DNA of 64,000 nucleotides from Flavobacterium anhuiense (GCF_900101855.1 NZ_FMVC01000001.1:496001-560000), one strand, 5' to 3'. Numbered from the stretch's first letter, positions 52,715 to 62,244 are shown. The notes: generated by a model not told the origin, from the sequence alone. Numbers and translations are program-made.

Positions 52715-52834
52715 TTATACAATTTTGTTTTTACATTTATATTTAAAAGAATACATTACAAAAAAAATGGAACCCGTTAAGATAAACTCAACTAAAGTTC
52801 CACTTTTCAAATGAATGGTCTAAGTTTAAAACCC

Positions 52835-53692
52835 TTATTCGTAAATAAACGTTTTTTCCGTTTTCACAATTCCGTTTTCTTCTATCTGAGAGCAAGAAAT
52901 CGGATAGTTTAATTTGTTGTATTTGTATTTTCTGCTTATTGCAACTAATGCTGTAGATGATGGACTGAAATTAACTTCATTATTATAAGAAATTGATTCA
53001 AACTCAAATTCTTCTTCATGATATGAAATCATAGGTACAATTACTTTGTAATTATCTCCAAAAAGACTTTGAACGATTAACTGATCAACCGATTTTTTAT
53101 CATCATAAGTAAATGATTTAGAGATTTTATCTCCAACCAATCCTTTATGTCTTGACACATTATCGTTTACATAAACGTATTCTAATTTTCCAATGATGGC
53201 CTTGTTTCTATCGCGTGACGTACGTCTTACAATAATTCCGTTTTCAACAAGATATTCAATATCATCTACTAAATTCTGATGATTGGTGCTCTTTTTTGTT
53301 GTTACTTTTACCCTTGCGCCTTCATAAACAAATGAAACAGTCTTGGTAATATAATTTGGACCTTCTTGGTATTTTTTTACAAATTTGGTAATATTATTGT
53401 CGGCGTTATAAGTATAGTTGATTACTTCTTTCCAGTCGCTTCCTACCTTATCTTTTACAGTCATATCCAGCAATCCGTTTTTGTTGTAATAAAAATGCTG
53501 TACAACATCTGAAGTGGTTATTGTTTGAAGCTTACCGTCTTTAAAAACCATTGTTTTGTTAACAATTTCTCCGTCTTTAGAGTTTTGGTAATTTGTTTTT
53601 ACAATGTTGATCTGCTTTAGCTTAACGTTGTCTTGACTGTGCATCAAGAAAGGAAACACCATCCATAAGATGGCAATAAAGTAGGTTTTCAT
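52835..53692 (-). CDS. Exported protein with YD-like repeats, function unknown
   Basis: This 285-aa protein has a signal peptide (MKTYFIAILWMVFPFLMHSQ), which fixes the start at 53692. The mature part is made of repeated beta strands with YD/RHS-like 'Y-x-Y-x-x-x-N' units (INYTYNADNNITKF, LEYVYVNDNVSRHKG, RKYKYNKLNYPISC). Such strands occur in small periplasmic or surface proteins without the full RHS shell. It is single-gene, between hflX and the DUF5689 gene. Confidence 0.75.
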   Translation of the reverse strand: MKTYFIAILWMVFPFLMHSQDNVKLKQINIVKTNYQNSKDGEIVNKTMVFKDGKLQTITTSDVVQHFYYNKNGLLDMTVKDKVGSDWKEVINYTYNADNNITKFVKKYQEGPNYITKTVSFVYEGARVKVTTKKSTNHQNLVDDIEYLVENGIIVRRTSRDRNKAIIGKLEYVYVNDNVSRHKGLVGDKISKSFTYDDKKSVDQLIVQSLFGDNYKVIVPMISYHEEEFEFESISYNNEVNFSPSSTALVAISRKYKYNKLNYPISCSQIEENGIVKTEKTFIYE

Positions 53693-53828
53693 GTGGTATT
53701 TGTATTGATTTGGGATGACCAAAGTACAAAATTCATTTAGATTTTAACTATTTGAAATACAAAAACTACAAACTTTTAAACAAAACACTAAAAATCAATA
53801 CATTATTTATAAAAATAAAATTCACGCC

Positions 53829-55163
53829 TTATTTTTCTCCAAATATCTTAATATCATCAACCATAAATGCACCATTTAATGTTTTGTCTTTTCCTGATCC
53901 GATGTATTTAAAGGCAATATTTATGTTTCCAGAATAAGTCGAAAGATCGATTCCTCCAGAACTGATAAACTCACGCGAAGGAGTCGAAAGTGTTGGAACT
54001 TTTGCTTCCAATTTTGTCCATTTTGCTTTGGTCACGCTTGCGCCATCAAAATTAGTTGAAACGTAAACCTCTAATGTATTTAACGGAGAATCAATTTTCA
54101 AATCGTGTTGCGCACTTCTAAAAGAAAGCACTGCATTTTTATATCCCGTTAGATTTATTTTAGGCGAAACAAGCCAAGCCACGTTCTCGGCTGCAGTTGT
54201 GCTTGTTGTATTGAATTCTGCATAGCCATTACCAGAATATACCATACTTTTCCAGAGTTTTGTTGCTTTCTCTACAATGTTGCTCCATCCCGGAAGTGCA
54301 AAATTGACATTGTTTTTAACAGACTGAAAATCTTCTGAAAAAAATGGAGTATTTCTTTTTCCATTCATCACAATATCACTTTCGTATCGAACCATAAATT
54401 GATAATCTGTACCAAATTTGGTTAGAATTCCTTTCACTTTTCCGCTTCCTTCCGGTACAGCATGATCTGCAAATTTTGCATAACTACTGGTTCTAAAAAT
54501 AATCTGATTTCCTGTTTTGTCTCTCAAATACCAGTTTGTTGAACCTCCAACATTATTAGATTCTTCAAAATAATGGCGTCCTAATGCGGCTTCGGTAAAT
54601 TCCACATCTTTTAATTCTATCAAAGTATTTAGCTTAGAATCTGAAAGCGCTTCTTCCACAGAAAGTGATTTAACCAACTGGTTCTCGTCTATATTTGTGC
54701 ACGAAGCGTTTAATACATTTTTATATTCGTTTTGGGAAATTCTGCCAATTGTCGGATCACCAGCATTACTCACATACAAACTCCCAATTCTTAAACCGCC
54801 GTAATACAAATCTGTAAATTGATTTTTAAGTTTTACAAACACTTTATTTCCCACTCGGAAATCTATATAAGTATTTGTGGCATCAATAGGGACGCTGAAA
54901 CCAATTGCTGGTGCTTTTTCAGTTTCTTTGGTCTGCAATGAAATAGTCTTAAAAAAATTGCCTCCTTCGTCGCTCGAAACTACGTAAGCTTCAATAATGT
55001 CGTCATACAAATATTGTTTCGCTGTTGTACCCGAAAGCTCATAGACTTTTTCTACACTTTTATTTACAGGAAGATTGGGCTGAGTGCATGCTAATTTTGG
55101 AGTTTCAACTTCTTTAGTGCAACTAATTAGGGATAATGCAAACAATAAAATAATTTTTTTCAT
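53829..55163 (-). CDS. DUF5689 lipoprotein partner of the TonB receptor
   Basis: This is a 444-aa protein with a lipoprotein signal peptide (lipobox LISC, C15). A DUF5689 region (ISLQTKETEKAPAIGFSVPIDATNTYIDFRVGNKVFVKL ... YGGLRIGSLY) and an OB-like strand set occupy the first two thirds. The C-terminal third (FFSEDFQSVKNN ... GAFMVDDIKIFGEK) is a jelly-roll 'choice-of-anchor J' type domain. It is the second gene of a two-gene unit, 20 bp after the TonB receptor. It takes the place of the SusD-type lipoprotein in more usual receptor pairs, so it probably binds the transported substrate at the surface; that role is inferred. Confidence 0.85.
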   Translation of the reverse strand: MKKIILLFALSLISCTKEVETPKLACTQPNLPVNKSVEKVYELSGTTAKQYLYDDIIEAYVVSSDEGGNFFKTISLQTKETEKAPAIGFSVPIDATNTYIDFRVGNKVFVKLKNQFTDLYYGGLRIGSLYVSNAGDPTIGRISQNEYKNVLNASCTNIDENQLVKSLSVEEALSDSKLNTLIELKDVEFTEAALGRHYFEESNNVGGSTNWYLRDKTGNQIIFRTSSYAKFADHAVPEGSGKVKGILTKFGTDYQFMVRYESDIVMNGKRNTPFFSEDFQSVKNNVNFALPGWSNIVEKATKLWKSMVYSGNGYAEFNTTSTTAAENVAWLVSPKINLTGYKNAVLSFRSAQHDLKIDSPLNTLEVYVSTNFDGASVTKAKWTKLEAKVPTLSTPSREFISSGGIDLSTYSGNINIAFKYIGSGKDKTLNGAFMVDDIKIFGEK

Positions 55164-55183
55164 GAGAAATAAGGTTTTCTGTT

Positions 55184-58003
55184 TTATAAACCGATTGTAA
55201 GATTTAGAAAATAAGTTCGTCCATAACCATAATAATATCTTGGTCCAAAAGATGGTGTTCCGCTTGAAACATCTTGATTCAATGCTCTAAAATTGGCATT
55301 TCTTGCCTGTTCAAAACCGCCTGTTTTATATATTAAATCCAAAACATTATTGACACTGGCAAAAAGTCCCACATATTTTTTATGAATACGCCAAGATTTG
55401 CCTCCGTTAAAATTCAGCAACATGACAGGTTTATATTTTTCTTGTTTTAGCAATTCTTTCCCTCTTTCGGAAGTTGCCTCAGGAAAAGGAAAACCATTTG
55501 CCGGATTGATGTAAAATTGAGATGTTCTAGAAATTGGCGAAACATCTATATAACTCTCTGCCAAATAATTGATATTGCCACCAAACCACCAAAACTTCGG
55601 ATCACGATATTCTACTCCAAATGAATAGGCTTGCTGAGGAGTTCCCGGCTGTTTGTAATTCTTTAAATAAGCGGGTCCAAAATCAAAAGTGGTTTGCACT
55701 CCTTCTTTTGCTCTATTGGCATCATTTACAATCATTACATTTGGGTTACTGGTATAGACGTAATTTCCAAATGCTGCCGAGAAAGTTGTTTTTAATGTTG
55801 GCCAAATTTGATATTCAAAACTTAATTCTGCTCCCGTATTTTTCTTATCCAAGTTGGTCAGAGTCTGGCTGACAAATGCATTGGTCGAATCATAACCAGA
55901 ACCATTGTCAAAAATACCTTCAGCATAGAAATAAGAAGTTCTGGAAGTATTTTTAATTGCTGTATAATAGGCTGTTAAGCGTAATTTGAGTTTTGCTGAA
56001 CGATATACATAATTAGCCTCAGCGCTGCTGATATTTTCACTTTCAATTCCGTCTACAACATTATTATTCAAACGTGAATTTGAAAAAGTATTCCGCAGAG
56101 AAGGCGCTCTTGTAAAATGTGCGGCATTAAAAAACAACAATTGTTTTCCTGAAATTTTATAAGTGAAACCGCCTTTGAAAGCGAAATTCTCAAAATTTAC
56201 TTTCTCACTTTTTCCCAATGAATTTGTCGGATACAATCCATTTTGATACAATCCTTCTCTCTGATAATCTGACATGGAATAGGATTGAGCTAAGAAGAAT
56301 TCTGTTTTATTGTAACTAAATTTAAACTGCGTAATAACATCTAAGGTATTAGCCAATAAATTGTAATTGTATCCGTAAATATCTCCTACTCCAACTTGGC
56401 GATTTGGATGCTGTAAATCAGACTGAGAAAGGCTTCCTTTGTAAAAAGTGTCAATATCTTCAAAATATGCTCCGCCAAGAAGGTCTAATAAATACTGAAA
56501 ATTATGCGATTTTAATTTCTTAAAAGTAAATCCGCCATCAAAAGAAATATTAGGCGTTATCTGTGTATTCAGATTTGAATTTACTGCAAAAGTCTGATCA
56601 TCTGTTCTGTCTTCATACAGCACATAATGGCTCTGCGCAGGCACATAACTACTCTGTTCTATTTTTTGATTGGCAAAATACATTTCGTTCCAATTAATCT
56701 GGGGATTTGCTAAAAATGCTATTTTGCTTTTTTCTGCATTTTCATAATCTGGAGTAAATTCACCCGAAAACTCTCCTTGATCTTTAGCATAAAGCGAACT
56801 AAAATAACTTGGCATTTTTTTATAATAAACAGGATCGGGACTATCAGCATTTTGGTAATCGATATTGCTATTTCCAACTTTTCCGAACTGATACATTATA
56901 CCTGAATTCAGATTGGTTTTATCATCAATTTTAAAATAGTGATTCAGCATAAAGAGTGGCTCTTCTACATTTTTTGTTCTTGCATTTCTCTTTTCACCAT
57001 TCTGAAATCCCCAATATGAGTTGTATTTTTCGCTCATTAAATCGGTTACTTCACTAGTATTCGCTGAGTTCTTTCCTCGTGAATTTGGCGTATAAAACCC
57101 TGTAAAATTGATTGAATTCCTGCTGTTTAATTTCTTTTCAACACTAAGAAAAAAAGAATTGGCATCGAAATTTGTGCCTTCAAAATATCCTTGATCGGCC
57201 CAGCGTTTTCCAGCTGATACCACAAAAGCCCACCCAGAAGCATTCATCCCTGAGGCATAAGTTCCGTTTGCTCGCCACAAATAAGTAGTATTGCTTCCAG
57301 AAAACGTGAGCGATGCTCCTTTTCGATACAAGGAAGCGCGTGTAAAAATCTGCTGTGTGCCTAAAATACCTCCAAAAGTATAATTGGAAGCTGCTGTTCC
57401 AACCGAGAATTCCTGATTTCTAAGCACATTGTTTAAACCTCCCCAATTGCTCCATTGCGGTCTGCCATCGTAGATTTTGTTCATTGCCATTCCGTTAAGC
57501 ATCGTGATTGCATTTTCGCTGTCTAAACCACGCATGCGAAATCGAGCTTGTCCCCAATTGAAAGCTGCCGCCTGCATAAAAGCATCTCTTGATGATTGCA
57601 AAAGTCCCGAAGTCATTTCAGACGAACTATTATCCTCTGAGAAATCGCTATCTGATAAAGTGATTAATGCAGCAGGAACCTCATCTGAATAAGTGTCTTC
57701 TAACTGTAATATTCCGAGATTAATATTCTGTCCAGCATTGGACTTTACTTTCAAAAGAAAATCTTTGTATCCTTGGCTTCTTAGTAAAAGTAATTGTTCT
57801 TTTTTGGGAAATATATGAAGTTCAAATTTTCCCGATTTTGAAGTAAGCTGCATCACAGCTGTGTTCTGTATCGTCACCACTACATTTTCGAGCGGATTCT
57901 GCGTTCGGGCATCAATAACAATTCCTGTTACTGTTATTTCTTGTTGTGCAAAAGCAAAATTAAAGAACCAAAAAATAAAGATGAATGCGTAGTTTTTTAC
58001 CAT
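55184..58003 (-). CDS. TonB-dependent receptor with N-terminal carboxypeptidase-regulatory-like domain
   Basis: This 939-aa outer-membrane transporter has a signal peptide (to about 20, ending FAFAQ), a CarboxypepD_reg-like beta domain (about 22-95, ITVTGIVIDARTQNPLENVVV ... SKSGKFELHIFP) and a plug domain with RFRMRGLDSENAITMLNGMAMN. The long barrel ends in a strand with aromatic pattern (TYFLNLTIGL). The plug sequence is of the substrate-transport type seen in Bacteroidota, but no SusD gene is present; instead the DUF5689 lipoprotein follows. Substrate unknown. The upstream region has paired TAAGTAAAT boxes. Confidence 0.92.
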   Translation of the reverse strand: MVKNYAFIFIFWFFNFAFAQQEITVTGIVIDARTQNPLENVVVTIQNTAVMQLTSKSGKFELHIFPKKEQLLLLRSQGYKDFLLKVKSNAGQNINLGILQLEDTYSDEVPAALITLSDSDFSEDNSSSEMTSGLLQSSRDAFMQAAAFNWGQARFRMRGLDSENAITMLNGMAMNKIYDGRPQWSNWGGLNNVLRNQEFSVGTAASNYTFGGILGTQQIFTRASLYRKGASLTFSGSNTTYLWRANGTYASGMNASGWAFVVSAGKRWADQGYFEGTNFDANSFFLSVEKKLNSRNSINFTGFYTPNSRGKNSANTSEVTDLMSEKYNSYWGFQNGEKRNARTKNVEEPLFMLNHYFKIDDKTNLNSGIMYQFGKVGNSNIDYQNADSPDPVYYKKMPSYFSSLYAKDQGEFSGEFTPDYENAEKSKIAFLANPQINWNEMYFANQKIEQSSYVPAQSHYVLYEDRTDDQTFAVNSNLNTQITPNISFDGGFTFKKLKSHNFQYLLDLLGGAYFEDIDTFYKGSLSQSDLQHPNRQVGVGDIYGYNYNLLANTLDVITQFKFSYNKTEFFLAQSYSMSDYQREGLYQNGLYPTNSLGKSEKVNFENFAFKGGFTYKISGKQLLFFNAAHFTRAPSLRNTFSNSRLNNNVVDGIESENISSAEANYVYRSAKLKLRLTAYYTAIKNTSRTSYFYAEGIFDNGSGYDSTNAFVSQTLTNLDKKNTGAELSFEYQIWPTLKTTFSAAFGNYVYTSNPNVMIVNDANRAKEGVQTTFDFGPAYLKNYKQPGTPQQAYSFGVEYRDPKFWWFGGNINYLAESYIDVSPISRTSQFYINPANGFPFPEATSERGKELLKQEKYKPVMLLNFNGGKSWRIHKKYVGLFASVNNVLDLIYKTGGFEQARNANFRALNQDVSSGTPSFGPRYYYGYGRTYFLNLTIGL

Positions 58004-58142
58004 TAAAACCTGTTATTAACTTTTAAATATTCTTAGGATTAAAATCCTTAATTCAAAAGATAAAATTGGTTTTTGGAAAAAGAGAAACTTATAACTTTAA
58101 CGTCTAAGTTAGAAATTCAAAAATAAACAAATTATTTAAATA

Positions 58143-58181
58143 TAAGTAAATTCTTTCAAATTTATTTCAGTTTAAGTAAAT
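58143..58181. promoter_or_regulatory. Direct repeat TAAGTAAAT upstream of the TonB receptor gene
   Basis: Two identical 9-mers at 58143-58151 and 58173-58181, 30 bp apart (about three helical turns). A minus-strand -7-like box TATTTTTG lies closer to the gene at 58118-58125. It may be a regulator site, but the region is very AT-rich. Confidence 0.35.
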
Positions 58182-58223
58182 AATAGCTAAAAATAATAAA
58201 TCTTAAAAACAATTATATTAAGC

Positions 58224-59438
58224 CTATGTCCTAATTTTAGAAACCATAAAAGCAATCAGAACTCCAAAAATTCCGATAAAGGCAAAAGAAAACTGCAGTC
58301 CGAAACTTTGTGCAATGTGCCCAATTACAGGCGGTCCCATTAAGAAACCTAAGAAACTTACGCTCGAAACAATCGTTAAAGCTTCTCCCGCTGGAACTGT
58401 CGGGTTTTTACCTGCAATGCTGTAAACAGTAGGAACAATCGTTGCAACGCCCAAACCTACAAACATAAAAGCAATGGTACACGGAATGATATAAGGAAGA
58501 AAAACCGCTGTAAAAAGTCCAGCCGAAATCATAACACCGCTAATCTGCATGACACGTTCGCGTCCAAATTTATTGATTAATCCGTCGCCAAGAAATCTTC
58601 CGCTAGCCATCATAATCATAAAAGAAGTATACCCTAAAACAACCAATGGTCCTGGAGCTTTTACAATATCTTTAAAATAAACTCCGCTCCAGTCAAACAT
58701 AACACCTTCGCTGGCCATACTGCAAAATCCGATAACACCTAGCCAAAGCAGAGCCGTGTCTGGTTTTACAAATAGTTTTTTGCCTTCTTCTTTGGGTTTC
58801 TTTTTTTCTTTGGCTCTAACCAAAAATTTAAAGTTAAATGCCACCATCAATAAAACAATTCCGGCTACAATAATAAAATGATGCAGCGGACTTAATTTTA
58901 AAGCCAGCATTCCTAAACCAACCAGTGCGCCTGTAAATCCGGCAAAACTCCACATTCCGTGAAACGAAGACATAATTGTTTTTTTAAACAAAACTTCGGT
59001 ATAAACACCTTGTGTGTTTACAGCAATATTGGCTAAGTTTCCGAAAAGACCAAATAAAAATAATCCGAGGGATAATTGTAATGATGTTGTTGCCAAACCT
59101 AAATTAATAAGGCACAAAACATACATGATTAAGGAGAAAATCAAAATGCGATGGCTTCCAAATTTAGTAACCATTTTGCCTGAAAAAGGCATAATAACCA
59201 ATTGCCCAACCGGAAGCGCAAAAAGTATAGAACCCAAATCACCTTCTGTTAAATGCAAAGCTGTTTTGATATCTGGAATTCTACTCGCCCATGTGGCAAA
59301 ACTCAAACCCATTCCGAAATAAAACATTCCAACAGCAAAACGAATGCGATTTAAATAGGAAGCTTTGGCTTCTCTAAATACTTTCTTGATTTTTGCTTTG
59401 GTCTGAAAAAGCGATAATGGATTAATGTTTATCAGCAT
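58224..59438 (-). CDS. Major facilitator superfamily transporter
   Basis: This is a 404-aa protein of about twelve hydrophobic helices with the MFS loop motif near helices 2-3 (GKMVTKFGSHRILIF) and its relic in the second half (GDGLINKFGRERVMQIS). It resembles the fucose-permease/YbjJ-like group, in which substrates are sugars or unknown. I start at the ATG at 59438; the frame reaches 59486 through a TTG. It may be a separate unit from the TonB genes, which have 220 bp of upstream DNA. Confidence 0.82.
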   Translation of the reverse strand: MLININPLSLFQTKAKIKKVFREAKASYLNRIRFAVGMFYFGMGLSFATWASRIPDIKTALHLTEGDLGSILFALPVGQLVIMPFSGKMVTKFGSHRILIFSLIMYVLCLINLGLATTSLQLSLGLFLFGLFGNLANIAVNTQGVYTEVLFKKTIMSSFHGMWSFAGFTGALVGLGMLALKLSPLHHFIIVAGIVLLMVAFNFKFLVRAKEKKKPKEEGKKLFVKPDTALLWLGVIGFCSMASEGVMFDWSGVYFKDIVKAPGPLVVLGYTSFMIMMASGRFLGDGLINKFGRERVMQISGVMISAGLFTAVFLPYIIPCTIAFMFVGLGVATIVPTVYSIAGKNPTVPAGEALTIVSSVSFLGFLMGPPVIGHIAQSFGLQFSFAFIGIFGVLIAFMVSKIRT

Positions 59439-59614
59439 ATTGATTTTTATTGGAATGTTGTCAAAAATACTAAAAACGCTCGTCAAAGTGCATAAAGCCT
59501 AAGATTATCTACAATATACAACGTTATTGTTTATAAATTGAGAGGTTTTTAATTGAATTCTTATTATTAAAATTACGATTTTTCGGGTTTACTAGAATTA
59601 TAATTTGTTTCATT

Positions 59615-59900
59615 TTTTTATGTAAACAAAAAAAGGGATTCTCAATTTTTGAGATATCCCGTTCTATTTACATTTCGTTGTTCCGTAGGAACATTTCGTC
59701 GGTAGAAAAAAATAATATCCCATCACATTTACGTTCCGTAGGAACGTTTGATTTTGGTGTCATTTTAACAATTTAATGTATCAAACGTTCCTACGGAACG
59801 AAAAATTTACCGACGAGACATTCCTAATGGAATGTTTTTAATATATGCTTATCACCTTTTGCTGTGCATTCTACCAATCAGACATTCCTACGGAACGTTT
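59615..59900. repeat. Field of REP-like palindromes between the MFS and Gfo/Idh genes
   Basis: The 461-bp gene-free stretch 59439-59899 holds five short palindromes with the core TTCC-GTA-GGAA or its complement: 59679-59693, 59731-59747, 59786-59800, 59818-59835 and 59882-59898. The second and third form a perfect 20-bp inverted repeat (CGTTCCGTAGGAACGTTTGA and its complement at 59781-59800), and TTCGTCGGTA / TACCGACGA extend the symmetry outside. A further AT-rich inverted repeat ATGTAAA ... TTTACAT (59620-59673) encloses a GGGAT-CTCA hairpin. Confidence 0.88.
59838..59870 (-). pseudogene. Duplicated 11-codon tail of the adjacent oxidoreductase gene
   Basis: On the minus strand this segment would read NAQQKVISIY-stop. 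The real gene ends NAQQKVIGIS-stop at 59932-59900. The two 33-bp segments match at 28 positions, and a palindrome of the field lies between them. It is a remnant, not a gene. Confidence 0.8.
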
Positions 59901-60943
59901 TATGATATGCCTATTACCTTTTGCTGGGCATTACTTGCAATTGCGGCTTCTATAACCTGCATTACTTTTACGCCTTCATCTGCGGTAACGGGTTCTTTTT
60001 TATCATTTGCAATCGAGTCGTAAACGCCATCAAAGAAACTGAAATAATTGCCTTGAAGCGTAGGAATTTTTTCTCTCACAATTTTACCGTCTATTTCGGT
60101 ATGCAAAAGTCCCTGCAAACTTTCGTCTTCTGTTCCCCAAGAATCTAGGTTTGGCTTTTTGCCAATTTTCAATTCGTCTTCCTGAACATCTCCACGAGGT
60201 TTTAAAAATGAACCTTTTTTTCCGTGAAGTGTATATGCTGGATTCGCTTCTCTAACAAAAAATCCTGCTTTTAAACGGACTCTGAAATTAGAATAAAACA
60301 AAGTCAAATCGATCCAATCGTCTACAACAGAGTTTTCTCTGGTTACGCGAATGTCGCCAAAAACAGCTTTTGGACATCCAAACAGACTTATTGCCTGATC
60401 TATAATATGCGGACCTAAATCTTTTAGAACTCCAGCTCCGTCATTGGCCGTTTCTTTATGTGCTTTTGGGCTTAGCAACGGATTGTATCTGTCGAAATGA
60501 AATTCGGCTTCGACCAAATCTCCCAAAACGCCATCATCAATTACTTTTTTCACGGTTTTAAAATCGCTGTCCCATCTTCTATTCTGGAAGACAGCCAATT
60601 TTAAACCCTTTTCTTTTGCAATTTTTGCCAATTCTTTTGCTTCTGCAACCGTTGTTGTAAATGCTTTTTCTACCACGGCATGTTTTCCTGCCAAAAGCAC
60701 TTTTTTAGCATATTCGTAATGCGTTCCAACTGGCGTATTTACAATTACCAAATCGACATCATCGTTTAATAATTCGTCTAGCGAAGCGTAACTTTTTACG
60801 TATGGATAATCTTCTTGAATTAATTTTTTGCTTCTTTCCCAAGAACCTAATAGTTCAAATCCTTCGTGAATATCTAAAAATGGCGCGTGGAAAACTTTCC
60901 CCGACATTCCGTATGATAATAGTGCTGTTTTTATCTTCTGCAT
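59900..60943 (-). CDS. Gfo/Idh/MocA family oxidoreductase
   Basis: This 347-aa NAD(P)-dependent oxidoreductase has an N-terminal Rossmann domain (TALLSYGMSGKVFHAPFL; VIVNTPVGTHYEYAKKVLLAGKHAVVEKAFTTT, with the EK of the family's EKP motif) and a C-terminal alpha/beta substrate domain starting near residue 125 (FQNRRWDSDFKTVKKVI). The KVFHAPFL opening resembles the YdgJ/YhhX-type sugar-derivative or inositol dehydrogenases. The substrate cannot be assigned. Its last codons are duplicated downstream within the palindrome field. Confidence 0.88.
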   Translation of the reverse strand: MQKIKTALLSYGMSGKVFHAPFLDIHEGFELLGSWERSKKLIQEDYPYVKSYASLDELLNDDVDLVIVNTPVGTHYEYAKKVLLAGKHAVVEKAFTTTVAEAKELAKIAKEKGLKLAVFQNRRWDSDFKTVKKVIDDGVLGDLVEAEFHFDRYNPLLSPKAHKETANDGAGVLKDLGPHIIDQAISLFGCPKAVFGDIRVTRENSVVDDWIDLTLFYSNFRVRLKAGFFVREANPAYTLHGKKGSFLKPRGDVQEDELKIGKKPNLDSWGTEDESLQGLLHTEIDGKIVREKIPTLQGNYFSFFDGVYDSIANDKKEPVTADEGVKVMQVIEAAIASNAQQKVIGIS

Positions 60944-60962
60944 TGGTATAGTTTTTTTGTTT

Positions 60963-60985
60963 TGCCACGAATTGCACGAATTAAC
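60963..60985. repeat. Single arm of the 'gccacgaattgcacgaatt' repeat
   Basis: This is similar to the arms of the inverted repeat at 24788-24861 but without its partner. It fills most of the 65-bp gap between the two minus-strand oxidoreductase genes. Confidence 0.7.
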
Positions 60986-61008
60986 ACAAATCGGTACGCA
61001 TAAAATTT

Positions 61009-62079
61009 TTAAAGTTTAGCTCTTTCGTATTGTTTTGGCCATTGAATATCGTCGTTTAATGTTGCGGCAAAATCTAAAGGCAAGTTCGGATTTCTCAAAG
61101 ATTCTCTGGCGAATAAAATCAAATCGGCTTGATTTTTATTTAAGATTTCTTCGGCTTGTTTGGCTTCTGTAATTAATCCGACTGCTCCTGTTGCGATATC
61201 TGCTTCAGCTTTCACTTTTTCTGCAAAAGGAACTTGATAACCTGGCCCTAATGTTATTTTTTGATGCGAAACCAATCCGCCTGACGAAACATCAATTAAA
61301 TCTACGCCCTTTTCTTTTAATATTTTAGAAAGCTGAACAGATTCTTCTGGATTCCATCCGTTTTCCGCCCAGTCGGTTGCCGAAATTCTAACAAACAATG
61401 GCAAATCTGAAGGGCATTCTGATTGAACCGCTTCTACAATTTCTAATGTAAAACGGATTCTGTTTTCGAAACTTCCTCCATATTCGTCTGTTCTTACGTT
61501 TGTCAGAGGGGATAAAAACTGATGCAATAAATAACCATGAGCCGCATGGATTTCTACAACCTTATATCCTGCTTCAACCACTCTTTTTGTCGCGGTTTTA
61601 AAATCGGAGATCACTTTTTGAATTCCGTTTTTGTCCAATGCTTCCGGAAGAAATGGTTCATTTTCATGATATGGAATCGCGCTTGGCGCTACAGTCTGCC
61701 ATCCGCCTTTAGCGAAATCTAACTTTTTATTTCCAAGCCACGGAGCCGAAACGCTTGCTTTTCTTCCTGCATGCGCTAATTGAATTCCGGGAATAGAATT
61801 TTGAGAAACAATAAAGGCATTAATTTGTTTTAGTTTTTCGATATGTTCATCTTTCCAGATTCCAAGATCGGAAGGAGAAATTCTGGCTTCTGGAGAAACC
61901 GCCGTTGCTTCCTGAATAATAAGTCCGGCACCTCCGCTGGCACGGCTTCCTAAATGAACCAGATGCCAATCGTTTGCAAATCCGTCAATTGCAGAATACT
62001 GGCACATTGGCGAAATCGCAATTCTATTTTTTAAGGTGATATTTTTTATGGTAAAGGGAGAAAATAATTTCGTTGCCAT
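61009..62079 (-). CDS. Old yellow enzyme family NADPH:flavin ene-reductase (YqjM-like)
   Basis: This 356-aa TIM-barrel flavoprotein reduces activated C=C bonds. C26 and Y28 (SPMCQYSA) are the YqjM-type redox-tuning residues. EIHAAHGYLLHQFLSP provides the His-x2-His that binds the enone oxygen, and NVRTDEYGGSFENR and FVRISATDW are FMN-site blocks. The C-terminal PKQYERA is also typical of the YqjM class. It lies in the same direction as the Gfo/Idh gene, 65 bp upstream of it. Confidence 0.92.
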   Translation of the reverse strand: MATKLFSPFTIKNITLKNRIAISPMCQYSAIDGFANDWHLVHLGSRASGGAGLIIQEATAVSPEARISPSDLGIWKDEHIEKLKQINAFIVSQNSIPGIQLAHAGRKASVSAPWLGNKKLDFAKGGWQTVAPSAIPYHENEPFLPEALDKNGIQKVISDFKTATKRVVEAGYKVVEIHAAHGYLLHQFLSPLTNVRTDEYGGSFENRIRFTLEIVEAVQSECPSDLPLFVRISATDWAENGWNPEESVQLSKILKEKGVDLIDVSSGGLVSHQKITLGPGYQVPFAEKVKAEADIATGAVGLITEAKQAEEILNKNQADLILFARESLRNPNLPLDFAATLNDDIQWPKQYERAKL

Positions 62080-62244
62080 ATACTTGTAACTTTTAATGAT
62101 TTTATACTACCAATTGAGTAAGGCAGTGTTCAAAAAGTAAAGTTACGGCATCTTGTTAAAACGAGAAATCGAAATGTTTATTAATTAACAAACATTTAAA
62201 ATCTTAAACACTATCTTGCATACTTATATTAAAATAGAAAACGC

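Noticed and set aside
53829..55163. A SusD-type lipoprotein next to the TonB receptor.
   Set aside because: The protein lacks the helical TPR core of SusD and instead shows DUF5689 and jelly-roll features.
59615..59900. A CRISPR array or insertion sequence in the palindrome field.
   Set aside because: The units vary in orientation and spacing, there is no transposase frame, and the palindromes are only 15-18 bp; REP-like elements fit better.
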